Shown here in pieces: positions 44,254-52,247 of a stretch of 52,247 bases of DNA. This DNA is from Planctomycetota bacterium (lineage in GTDB: Bacteria; Planctomycetota; JACQVX01). The stretch is taken from contig JACQVX010000178.1 in NCBI GenBank assembly GCA_016209495.1, positions 1-52,247 of the forward strand, in the 5' to 3' direction. A program made the position numbers and the translations under genes. The notes under the pieces are model-generated. The model was not told the DNA's origin and made no database searches. It saw only the letters and a program-made list of their open reading frames with translations. Every line of letters begins with the position of its first letter. Positions within the stretch are counted from its first letter, which is position 1.

Positions 44254-46352
44254 GGCGCCCCCAACTCCGCCAGGTGCTGGCGCACCAGGTCCACCGCCCG
44301 GGGGTCAGCGCCGGGCATGGCGAGGAAGGCCCGGAACTCCCTCACGGCGTCCTCGTTCCGACCCAGGGCCCGGTAGGCGATGCCCAGGTTCAACGTGGCG
44401 GGGGCGTAGGACCAGAGATAGGCCCTGGAGGCCTCGTAGCAGCTCGCCGCCCGTTCCCACATCCCGAGGGCGCGGTACGTGGTCCCGAGGTTGAGGAAGA
44501 TCCGGTGCGTGATGAGCTCCGAGGGCGGAAGGGAGGCGGCGGTCTGGTAATAGGTCAGCGCCGCGTGGAGCCTCCCCTGGGCGTGGGCCACCAGGCCGAG
44601 CTGCTCGTATGCCGGCTGGAGATAGGGGTTCCATGCCGTGGCGAGGAGGAGGTCCTCGTAGGCCTCCTCGAGGCGGCCGAGCCGGACGAGGACCACGGCG
44701 CGATTGACCCGGCCGGTGAGCGAGAGGGGCCAGAGCTCCAGGGCGTGGTCCAGTTCGGCCAGGGCCTCCTCGGGCCTCCCGGCCTCCACCAGGGCCGAGG
44801 CCAGGTAGATGCGGTAGGTCGGCTCCCGCGGGGCGAGGACCGTGGCCCTCAGGGCCGGTGTCACCGCGTCCGCGAGACGTCCCGCGTCCCCCAGGTCCCG
44901 GGCCTCCAGGTAGTGCTGGTCCGCCTCCATGCGGCGCACGTGACCGCCGGCCGCCAGCACGGACGCGGCGCCGAGGACGAGGGCCAGGCCCACCCGCATC
45001 GGCGTGCCGCGCGGATGACGGTCCAGGGCGGGCCCCCGGGTGGAGCCGCCGGCCAGGGACAGCCCCTCCGCCATGCCGCAGAGGACCCAGAAGGAGCCAA
45101 GCCCCGCCGAGAGCTGGAAGGGGAAGTCCACGACGGCGTGGGCCAGCGCCCCCAGGGCCCCGGCAGCGGCCCCGGCCGCGACGGGACCGCCGGCCTCCGG
45201 CCCGGGCCCGGTGCCGGTTCGCAGGGCGCGCAGGTGGCCCGTCAGGCATGCGGCCACCGCCGCCACGAGGGCGGCCATGGCCCCCAGCCCCGGAGCGCCC
45301 AGCTCGGCCAGGACCTGGAGGTAGTCGTTGTGGGCCCGGCGGAACTGCATCGTCAGGTTGTAGACAGTCCCCTCGTTCTCCTCCAGGAGAACGGCGTAAC
45401 GGGGGATCTCCCGTTCCCACTGGCCCGGTCCGACCCCCCGGAGCGGGTGGTCCGCCGCCATGGCCAGGGTGGCGCGCCAGTACGGGAGCCGCGAGCGGTG
45501 AGCCCACCCGGAGCTTCCCAGAAGCCCGGTCACGCGCTCGAGGGCGGCGTGGGGGAGGGAGGTCCTCGAGGCCACCAGGGCGGCCGCCGCCAGGCCGGCG
45601 ACGACGAGGAGGACGCCTGGTACCCACCGTCTGGGAGGAGAACGCCAGGCGGTGAGCGCCAGGGAGGCCGTGGCCACGGCGGCCAGGGCCAGGGCCCCAC
45701 CGCGGCTCCCCAGGAGGAGGGCGAAGGCGGCCGCCGCGGGGACGGTGGTCCAGGCCAGGGCGCGAAGGACGCGCGGGGCGCCACGGTCCAGGGCCAGCCC
45801 CAGCGCCACGGGCAGCGCCTGGACGAGCCATTGGGCGGCGTGGTTGTAGTGCCCGAAGGACGACGCGGCCCCCTGGAGCTGGCGGTAGAGCCCCAGCTCC
45901 AGGCCCGCGACCTGAGCCAGGCCCAGGGCCGCGACGGTGGCCAGCGCGATGGTCATCGCCCCGGCCAGGACTCGTGCGCCGGAGCGGGTGCGGACCACCT
46001 GGCGCGCCACGAGGAAGAGCCCCAGGGCCGATGCCACGCGCAGGCCCTCCGCCAGGGCCCCTGGCTCGCCCCGCAGGCACCCTGCCCCGTTGAGGAGCCC
46101 CAGGGCGGCCGCCGGGCACGCGATGGGGGCGAGGCGACCCGTTCGTGCCAGGCCCCCCGTACCCCCCGCGGCGAGGGAGGCCACCCAGCAGGCCAGTGTC
46201 GCCAGGGCCCCGACCTCCAGGACGCAGGTCCGTGGGAGGTAGTAGCTCGAGTAGATCCCCGGGTGGACGGCCAGCGGAAGGAGCAAGAGCACCGCCGCCA
46301 GGCAGCCGAGGGCCAAACGCCCCCAGGCCGTCGCCGCGTCCAGGGCCTTCAC
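44250..46352 (-). CDS. O-antigen ligase/polymerase-like membrane protein with C-terminal TPR repeats
   Basis: Multiple TM segments, GSSGWAHRSRLPYWRATLAMAADHPLRGVGPGQWE...RRAHNDYLQVLAELG (Wzy_C-like); C-terminal TPR-like helices. Confidence 0.82.
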   Translation of the reverse strand: MKALDAATAWGRLALGCLAAVLLLLPLAVHPGIYSSYYLPRTCVLEVGALATLACWVASLAAGGTGGLARTGRLAPIACPAAALGLLNGAGCLRGEPGALAEGLRVASALGLFLVARQVVRTRSGARVLAGAMTIALATVAALGLAQVAGLELGLYRQLQGAASSFGHYNHAAQWLVQALPVALGLALDRGAPRVLRALAWTTVPAAAAFALLLGSRGGALALAAVATASLALTAWRSPPRRWVPGVLLVVAGLAAAALVASRTSLPHAALERVTGLLGSSGWAHRSRLPYWRATLAMAADHPLRGVGPGQWEREIPRYAVLLEENEGTVYNLTMQFRRAHNDYLQVLAELGAPGLGAMAALVAAVAACLTGHLRALRTGTGPGPEAGGPVAAGAAAGALGALAHAVVDFPFQLSAGLGSFWVLCGMAEGLSLAGGSTRGPALDRHPRGTPMRVGLALVLGAASVLAAGGHVRRMEADQHYLEARDLGDAGRLADAVTPALRATVLAPREPTYRIYLASALVEAGRPEEALAELDHALELWPLSLTGRVNRAVVLVRLGRLEEAYEDLLLATAWNPYLQPAYEQLGLVAHAQGRLHAALTYYQTAASLPPSELITHRIFLNLGTTYRALGMWERAASCYEASRAYLWSYAPATLNLGIAYRALGRNEDAVREFRAFLAMPGADPRAVDLVRQHLAELGAP

Positions 46353-47494
46353 CGCGACGCCTCGCGCGAGCGGCGGCGGGCGTGGAGGAGGAGCCCCTCG
46401 TAGGCGGTGGCCACGTCCTCCCAGCGGTACTCGGTCCGGACGCGCGCCCGGGCGGCCTCGCCGATGGCGGCCACCCTCGAGGGGTCGCCGTCCAGCCCCT
46501 GCAGGACGCGCTGGAGGTCCACTGCGTCACCGCTCCGGAAGTAGAGGGCCGCGTCCCGGGCGACCACACGGTTCGCCTCGATGTCGCTGGCCACGACGCA
46601 GCGGGCGAGCCCCATGGCCACGAGCAGGGTCGGCGCCAGGCCCTCCGACTCGGAGGGCAGGCAGTGGACGTAGGCCCCGGCCACCAATCTCCGGAAGTCG
46701 TCCCCGTGGACGAAGCCCGGGAACAGGACGCGTCCGTCGCGGGTGGCCTGGAGCTCCGAGGCGTAGCGGCCCCCGTAGGGGTCGTGGCCCGCCACCACCA
46801 GGCGGCGCTCGGTCCGCAGGCCCTCGAAGGCCCTCATCAGGTGGTGCACGCCCTTCTCCGGGGAGAGGCGGCCGGCGTAGAGGTAGTAGCCGCCCCCCCG
46901 GAGCCCCAGCCGCTGGAGGGTGTCTCCCGGGGGCGGTTCCCCGGCATCGGCGCCGTAGGGAATGAACACCGTGCGCCGGCCGAAGGCCTCGCCGTAGTGG
47001 GTCTCCGCCTCCCGGTTGTCCACCACCACCGCGTCCGCCTGGCGCGCCGTGAGACGGGCCGCCAGCCGCTGGTAGAGGCGCGAGCCCCCCCCCCACTTCC
47101 GGCGCCTCCAATCCAGGCCGTCCACGGACACGACCACCCGCCGGCCGAAGGCCTGGAGGAGGGGCACGAAGACCCCGCTGACCCCTCCGTAGACATGCAC
47201 CACCTCGGCCGTGTCGAAGACCAGGACGTGCAGTGCCGAGAGGAGCGAGTGGGTGAGGGTGTCCAGGTGCTGCGAGTGCCAGGACGGGAGGAAGACGAGG
47301 CGCAACCCCCGGTAACCGAGTGGGCGCGCCGGGTAGAAGCGGCTGCGGTTGTAGACCGTGACCCGATGGCCCCGCGCGGCCAGCCGGCGTCCCACCTCGT
47401 CGGCGGCGTACTCCAGCCCCCCGTAGGTGGAGGGGACCCCCCGGATCCCGAGGACGGCGATGCGCAGCCGCCGCCGGACCTGGGACCCCGACAT
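46349..47494 (-). CDS. Glycosyltransferase (DUF1972-type N-terminus, GT4 fold)
   Basis: MSGSQVRRRLRIAVLGIRGVPSTYGGLEYAADEVGRRLAARGHRVTVYNR; YLYAGRLSPEKGVHHLM; PSESEGLAPTLLVAMG; ATG at 47494. Confidence 0.85.
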   Translation of the reverse strand: MSGSQVRRRLRIAVLGIRGVPSTYGGLEYAADEVGRRLAARGHRVTVYNRSRFYPARPLGYRGLRLVFLPSWHSQHLDTLTHSLLSALHVLVFDTAEVVHVYGGVSGVFVPLLQAFGRRVVVSVDGLDWRRRKWGGGSRLYQRLAARLTARQADAVVVDNREAETHYGEAFGRRTVFIPYGADAGEPPPGDTLQRLGLRGGGYYLYAGRLSPEKGVHHLMRAFEGLRTERRLVVAGHDPYGGRYASELQATRDGRVLFPGFVHGDDFRRLVAGAYVHCLPSESEGLAPTLLVAMGLARCVVASDIEANRVVARDAALYFRSGDAVDLQRVLQGLDGDPSRVAAIGEAARARVRTEYRWEDVATAYEGLLLHARRRSREASR

Positions 47495-47496
47495 CT

Positions 47497-49044
47497 CTAG
47501 TGTCCGCCCACCCCGGAGAGGATCGCCGGCAGCGTCCGGAGCAGGATGGCCAGGTCCATGCCCAGCGACCAGTTCTCGATGTAGTAGATGTCCAGGAGGA
47601 CCATCGGCTCGAAGCCGGTGCGGGTGCGCCCGCTCACCTGCCAGAGGCCCGTGATCCCGGGCAGGACCTCGAGGCGCCGGCGGTGCCACGCGTCGTAGAC
47701 CTCCACCTCGAAGGCCAGGGGCGGCCGTGGGCCCACCAGGCTCATCTCCCCCCGGAGGACATTGAGGAGCTGGGGCAGCTCGTCCAGGCTCCAGCGCCGG
47801 AGCCAGCGCCCCACGGGCGTCACCCGCGCGTCGCCCACCGGCTTGTGGACGAGCCCCCCCCGCCCGTCCGGCTGGGGGGGCGCGCTCCCCCGCACCACCT
47901 CCGTCATGTAGCGGCGGTAGCCCTCGTCGGGGGCCCCCTCGTACATGGTCCTGAGCTTGTAGATCCGGAAGGGCCGGCCGCACCGCCCCAGGCGTTCCTG
48001 GCGGTAGAGCACGGGACCGGGGGAACCCAGCCGGATGAGCGCGGCCGCCAGGGCCAGGAGGGGAGAGGCCAGCACGAGGGCCGGGACGGCCAGGGCCAGG
48101 TCGAGACCCCGCTTGGCCAGGCGGTCCAGGAGGCCGACGCGCCGCTCGCGGATGGGCACCAGCGGCAGGTTGCGCACCGTCTCGACCTGGACCTTGCCCG
48201 TGATGGTATCGAAGAAGTCCCCCAGGATGCGCACCCCGAGCCCCCGGGCCCTGAGGCGGTCGATGAGGGCGAGCATCTCGGCCCGTGGCAGACCCTCCAG
48301 GGTCACGAAGGCCTCCCGGGCGCCCTGGCGGGCCACGGCCTCGCCGGCCGAGGCCACGCCCCCCAGGACGGGGATGCCCCCGATCCTCGTCCCCTCGGGG
48401 ACCGCGTCGTCGAGAAAGCCCACCACGTCGAAGCCCGATCGGAGGTCCGAGGCGAGCTCCTCCGCGAGGAACTGCCCCCGCTCGCCGGCCCCGACGATGA
48501 CGGCGCGCCGGCGCCAGCGGGGGTGACGCAGGAGGTGACTGGCGGCCACGCAGCGCAGGAGGATCTCTCCCAGGCAGAGGGTGGCCCAGGCCACGGCCAG
48601 GATGGAGCGCCGCTCCATGAAGACGTTCCGCTTGGAGACGTACGAGACGGCCAGGAGGAGGAGCATCCCCAGGCTCACGGCGCGGAGTATCAGCCAGGCC
48701 TGGTGCAGGACCTGGGAGTAGACCTCCCGCCGGTAGAGGCCCGCCACGCGAAAGAGGTGCACGACCACCACGGAGTCGAGGGCCATGACCACCAGGTGGT
48801 CCGTGCCCAGGGAGATCCAGGGCGGGGTGGGGGGCGCCCACGGGGAGAAGAGGCGCATCCAGAAGCCGAAGAGGAGAGACCCGTTCACGAGGAGGAGGTC
48901 CGAGGCGAGGAGTCCGCCGAGTACCGCCATGTGCAGGCCACGGGCGGCGTCCAGCGGGACAGCCCGCGCGCCCGGCTCGCCGCCCCCGGCCGCCACCGGG
49001 CCGCGCGGCGCCTCGCGTTCCGTCCGACTCCCCGTCTGCTCCAT
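47497..49044 (-). CDS. Polyprenyl glycosylphosphotransferase (exopolysaccharide sugar transferase, WbaP/WcaJ-like)
   Basis: TM N-terminal half; C-terminal [57 protein letters not shown]...[22 protein letters not shown]. Confidence 0.92.
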   Translation of the reverse strand: MEQTGSRTEREAPRGPVAAGGGEPGARAVPLDAARGLHMAVLGGLLASDLLLVNGSLLFGFWMRLFSPWAPPTPPWISLGTDHLVVMALDSVVVVHLFRVAGLYRREVYSQVLHQAWLILRAVSLGMLLLLAVSYVSKRNVFMERRSILAVAWATLCLGEILLRCVAASHLLRHPRWRRRAVIVGAGERGQFLAEELASDLRSGFDVVGFLDDAVPEGTRIGGIPVLGGVASAGEAVARQGAREAFVTLEGLPRAEMLALIDRLRARGLGVRILGDFFDTITGKVQVETVRNLPLVPIRERRVGLLDRLAKRGLDLALAVPALVLASPLLALAAALIRLGSPGPVLYRQERLGRCGRPFRIYKLRTMYEGAPDEGYRRYMTEVVRGSAPPQPDGRGGLVHKPVGDARVTPVGRWLRRWSLDELPQLLNVLRGEMSLVGPRPPLAFEVEVYDAWHRRRLEVLPGITGLWQVSGRTRTGFEPMVLLDIYYIENWSLGMDLAILLRTLPAILSGVGGH

Positions 49045-49062
49045 GGTTGGCGCCGGGGGGGA

Positions 49063-50331
49063 TTATACACCGCGGCCCAAGGCCGCCTCGAAGAGGGCCT
49101 CCAGCCGCTCCAGGTGCCGCTCGGGGGAGTGTCTCTCACGCACCCTCCGGCGACCGGCCTCGCCCATGCGCCGGGCGAGCCCCGGCGTTCCGAGCACGGT
49201 CCCCAGGGCCGCGGCCAGGACCCCGGCGTCCCCCGGCGGGACGAGGATCCCCTCCACGCCCTCGTCCAGCGCCTCGGGGAGCGAGCCGAGGCGGCTTGTC
49301 ACCACCGGGCGTCCCCAGGCCATGGCCTCCAGGATCGCGTTGGGGAGGTTCTCGTAACAGAGGGAGGGCACGGCTACCGCGGCCGCGCAGCGGAATCGCT
49401 CGGCTAGGGCCTCGCCGTCCAGGGGACCGTGGAACCGCACCCCCGGCGAGCCCAGGCGCCGGGCCAGCTCCTCGAGGCGCTGCCGCTCGCCGGGGTCTCC
49501 CCCCCCCACCAGGTCGAGGCCTCCCTGGAAGGGACCCAGCCGGGCGTAGGCCTCGAGGAGCACCCCCAGGCCCTTCTCCGGGGAGAGTCGCCCCGCGTAG
49601 AGGATCCGCCCGCCCAGGGGCGGGGGGGGGGGCGGGTCCGGCGGTCCGGGCGGCTGGACGAAGGTCGGGATGTGGTGCACCCGCTCCGCCGGGAGGCCAG
49701 AGGCCACGAGGCGCTGGGCCATGAAGCGGCTCGGGGCCACGAAGGCCGCGACCCGCCGGTGGACCCGCGTGAAGCGGTGGGCCGTCATGGCGCCGGCCCG
49801 CACCAGGCTGGCCGCCAGGGAAGACTTCACGCAGCGGTGGCGGACCGCCGGCCAGGGTAGGCGTCCCAGGCACTCGTCGCAGGGGAGGTCGTCGCGTAGG
49901 TGGTCGGCACGGGCGCAGCTCAGGTGGTAGTCGCTCAGGCGCAGGATCACCGGGACCCCCTCGAGGACGGCAGCCTCGATGACTGCCGGGGAGAGCTTGT
50001 TCTGGTAGTGCAGGACGTAGGAGACCTGGGGCCGGAACCTCCGGATGGCCGCCCGGGCGGCGCTGCGAACCGCCGGGTCGTAGAAGGCCCGGCGCGCGAG
50101 ACGGAAGGCCGTGGCCAGGCCCAGTCGGTGTTCGTGGAGGTACCAGGCCTCCTCGTGGTCCGGCGGCGGGGCGAACCAGGGCGAGCACTCGCTGGGGCGG
50201 TTCCGGGTGGAGCGCAGGCTGAAGGGGAAGACCGGGTGGCCGCGGCGGCGCAAGGCCTCCTCCACGGCGAAGAGGTAGCGCTCGGGGCCACCCCCGGGGA
50301 AGTAGCGGTAGTGGGTCAGGAGGACGCGCAG
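49063..50331 (-). CDS. Glycosyltransferase family 4-like protein
   Basis: LRVLLTHYRYFPGGGPERYLFAVEEALRRRGHPVFPFS; ILYAGRLSPEKGLGVLLEAY; VPSLCYENLPNAILEAMAWGRPVV. The longer ORF start (50409) lies inside tRNA-Val; CTG at 50331 or another start needed. Confidence 0.82.
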   Translation of the reverse strand: MRVLLTHYRYFPGGGPERYLFAVEEALRRRGHPVFPFSLRSTRNRPSECSPWFAPPPDHEEAWYLHEHRLGLATAFRLARRAFYDPAVRSAARAAIRRFRPQVSYVLHYQNKLSPAVIEAAVLEGVPVILRLSDYHLSCARADHLRDDLPCDECLGRLPWPAVRHRCVKSSLAASLVRAGAMTAHRFTRVHRRVAAFVAPSRFMAQRLVASGLPAERVHHIPTFVQPPGPPDPPPPPPLGGRILYAGRLSPEKGLGVLLEAYARLGPFQGGLDLVGGGDPGERQRLEELARRLGSPGVRFHGPLDGEALAERFRCAAAVAVPSLCYENLPNAILEAMAWGRPVVTSRLGSLPEALDEGVEGILVPPGDAGVLAAALGTVLGTPGLARRMGEAGRRRVRERHSPERHLERLEALFEAALGRGV

Positions 50332-50372
50332 CCGATGCCCCCGTGGGACGTCCCCCCCGCGGCCGCCAGCAC

Positions 50373-50449
50373 TGGTGGGCGTAACTGGACTCGAACCAGT
50401 GACCTCCACGATGTCAACGTGGCACTCTAACCAACTGAGCTATACGCCC
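50373..50449 (-). tRNA. tRNA-Val (GAC), 3' CCA encoded
   Basis: Minus strand GGGCGTATAGCTCAGTTGGTTAGAGTGCCACGTTGACATCGTGGAGGTCACTGGTTCGAGTCCAGTTACGCCCACCA: complete cloverleaf, anticodon loop TTGACAT. Confidence 0.96.
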
Positions 50450-50461
50450 ACGGCAGGGCGC

Positions 50462-50490
50462 ACTATACGGGTGGGGCCGGGGGAGGTCAA
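50462..50490 (-). promoter_or_regulatory. sigma70-type promoter for tRNA-Val
   Basis: Minus strand TTGACC-17 nt-TATAGT ending 12 nt before the tRNA 5' end. Confidence 0.7.
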
Positions 50491-50515
50491 TCTCGTCGGG
50501 CCCTGTTCGCCACGA

Positions 50516-50574
50516 CCTGTCACGGTGACGGCGGGCGGGGCCTGGAGGTGTTCACCCGGTGCCACGGTGACAGG
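50516..50574. repeat. Repeat structure upstream of response regulator/groESL
   Basis: CACGGTGAC at 50521-50529 and 50563-50571 (42-bp spacing), enclosed by inverted arms CCTGTCAC (50516-50523) / GTGACAGG (50567-50574). Confidence 0.5.
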
Positions 50575-50725
50575 AGGACCCGGGCAGGCGCCCCGGTCGG
50601 CGGACCCGCAAGGGTCATGTCCATGGACTCTTGCACCAGCCGGTGGACGCGCGGCCCAGCAGGCATGGGCGGTGACGGAGGGGCCCGCGACCACACCCCG
50701 GGGAGAGGCAAGGGTGCGTACCGGC

Positions 50726-51115
50726 ATGGCCAGCACGATCCTGGTCGCGGATGACGATGCGAGCTGCCGCGAGGCGCTGGTGGACGTCCTGGAGAGGGAC
50801 GGCTTCCAGGCCCACGGCGTCCCGTGCGGGATGGACGCGGTCGAGCTGGCCCGGGAAGTCCGCTTCGACCTCTCGATCCTGGACATGCATATGCCCGACC
50901 TCAACGGCCTGGAGACCTTTCTGGAGCTGCGGCGCATCCAGGTCGTCCTCCCCGGTGTGATCATGACGGCGGACGGCTCCGGCGAACTCCACCGCGAGGT
51001 GATTCGCGCCGGGGCCGTCACCCTGCTCTTGAAGCCGCTGGACCTGGGGGCCCTGCGACCCCTGATCTGGCGGATCCTCGGGCACGGGCCGGCCGGCAGC
51101 GGCCTTCCGGACTGA
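50726..51115 (+). CDS. Stand-alone receiver-domain response regulator
   Basis: [33 protein letters not shown] (phospho-Asp), [16 protein letters not shown]; no output domain. Confidence 0.88.
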   Translation: MASTILVADDDASCREALVDVLERDGFQAHGVPCGMDAVELAREVRFDLSILDMHMPDLNGLETFLELRRIQVVLPGVIMTADGSGELHREVIRAGAVTLLLKPLDLGALRPLIWRILGHGPAGSGLPD

Positions 51116-51156
51116 CGCAGAGAACCCAGTACACCCAATACAAGGAGTCCCAAGCC

Positions 51157-51498
51157 ATGGCGACGAAGAACAAGGCCGAGACCAAGTCCGAGCACAGGAC
51201 CGAGGGCAAGACCCGCCTTCGCCCCCTCAACGACAAGATCGTGATCAAGCGGCTCGAGGCGGAGGAGAAGACCAAGGGCGGCATCGTCCTCCCCGACACG
51301 GCGAAGGAGAAGCCCCGGGAGGGCCGCGTGGTGAGCCTGGGCGACGGCAAGCTGCTGGAGAGCGGCGAGCGGGCGGCCTTCCAGGTAAAGGAGAACGACC
51401 GCGTCCTCTTCTCCTCCTATTCCGGCACGGAGGTCAAGATCGACGGGCAGGAGTTCCTCATCGTCAACGAGGACGACATCCTCGCGGTCCTGGCCTGA
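51157..51498 (+). CDS. groES: Co-chaperonin GroES with N-terminal charged extension
   Basis: [46 protein letters not shown]...[34 protein letters not shown]. Confidence 0.95.
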   Translation: MATKNKAETKSEHRTEGKTRLRPLNDKIVIKRLEAEEKTKGGIVLPDTAKEKPREGRVVSLGDGKLLESGERAAFQVKENDRVLFSSYSGTEVKIDGQEFLIVNEDDILAVLA

Positions 51499-51533
51499 GA
51501 CGGACGCGGAAGGGACAGGAGGAGAGCACCCCG

Positions 51534-52247
51534 ATGGCTGCCAAGAGAATCGCCTTCGATGCCGACGCCCGCGACAAGATCCGCTCGGGCGTCAGGAAGC
51601 TCGCGCGGGCCGTGAAGATCACCCTGGGACCCCGCGGCCGCAACGTCATCCTCGAAAAGACCTTCGGCGCCCCCACCGTCACGAAGGACGGGGTCACCGT
51701 GGCCAAGGAGATCGAGCTGGAGGACGCCTTCGAGAACATGGGCGCCCAGATGGTCCGCGAGGTCTCCTCCAAGACCAGCGACGTGGCCGGCGATGGGACC
51801 ACCACCGCCACCATCCTGGCGGAGGCCATCTTCGACGAGGGCCTCAAGAGCGTGGTGTCCGGGGCCAATCCGGTCCTGCTCCAGCGGGGGATCGAGAAGG
51901 CCGTGGCCCGGGTGGTGGAGGACCTGGGGCGGCAGAGCAAGGAGGTCAAGGGCGAGAAGGAGATCGCCCAGGTGGGCACCATCGCCGCCAACAACGACGC
52001 CGAGATCGGGCGGATGATCGCCGACGCCTTGCAGAAGGTGGGCAAGGACGGCGTCATCACCGTCGAGGAGGGCAAGGGCCTCGAGACCACCGTGGAGTGG
52101 GTCGAGGGGATGCAGTTCGACAAGGGTTACCTCTCCCCCCACTTCGTGACGGCCCCCGAGACCATGGAGTGCGTCCTGGAGAGACCCTACGTCCTGATCC
52201 ACGAGAAGAAGATCGGGAACGTCAAGGACCTCATCCCCCTCCTGGAG
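51534..52247 (+). CDS. groEL: Chaperonin GroEL (3' truncated by window edge)
   Basis: [96 protein letters not shown]. Confidence 0.96.
   Translation, partial: MAAKRIAFDADARDKIRSGVRKLARAVKITLGPRGRNVILEKTFGAPTVTKDGVTVAKEIELEDAFENMGAQMVREVSSKTSDVAGDGTTTATILAEAIFDEGLKSVVSGANPVLLQRGIEKAVARVVEDLGRQSKEVKGEKEIAQVGTIAANNDAEIGRMIADALQKVGKDGVITVEEGKGLETTVEWVEGMQFDKGYLSPHFVTAPETMECVLERPYVLIHEKKIGNVKDLIPLLE

Noticed and set aside
44013-46403. 796-aa plus-strand ORF opposite the O-antigen ligase-like gene
   Set aside because: Low-complexity antisense frame; minus strand shows clear membrane and TPR protein features
47495-48841. Upstream extension of the DUF1972-type glycosyltransferase ORF
   Set aside because: Overlaps the sugar transferase gene in another frame; ATG 47494 gives the expected N-terminus
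50332-50409. N-terminal MEVTGSSPVTPTS extension of the glycosyltransferase ORF
   Set aside because: It is translation of the tRNA-Val gene, not protein-coding sequence
51116-51156. Possible CIRCE element before groES
   Set aside because: No TTAGCACTC-N9-GAGTGCTAA or close variant present
1-52247. CRISPR array, transposase/IS element or phage genes
   Set aside because: No regularly spaced repeats, transposase, integrase or phage structural motifs recognised on either strand

Overview
High-GC bacterial chromosome segment; lineage not assignable from sequence alone, though BamA implies an outer membrane. From left to right it holds: (1) a housekeeping block pth(partial)-rpsF-ssb-rpsR-rplI-dnaB-bamA, plus a helicase-associated-domain (XPB N-terminal-like) protein; (2) an mcsA-mcsB-clpC protein-arginine-phosphorylation/Clp operon followed by valS-gpmI; (3) arcC-ygeW-ygeY-fused xanthine dehydrogenase, matching the selenium-dependent molybdenum hydroxylase/purine-catabolism neighbourhood; (4) two unusual domain fusions (flavin reductase-YciI and SH3-SH3-GNAT) and a threonine synthase; (5) an ~18 kb lipid-PKS/NRPS locus: P450, HHxxxDG acyltransferase, a 3863-aa FAAL-ACP-KS-AT-AT*-KR-ACP-Cy-A(Cys)-PCP-TE megasynthase, FAD oxidoreductase and MMPL/RND exporter, predicted to make a thiazoline-type acyl-cysteine lipid; (6) a gene-remnant scar; (7) a minus-strand polysaccharide cluster directly downstream of tRNA-Val(GAC); (8) a REC-only response regulator followed by groES-groEL(partial). 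The strongest candidate for something undescribed is the single-module lipo-thiazoline megasynthase with a duplicated, motif-altered second AT unit. Other notable points are the NBD1 Walker-B substitution in ClpC and the SH3-GNAT fusion. All family assignments come from motif reading, not database searches.
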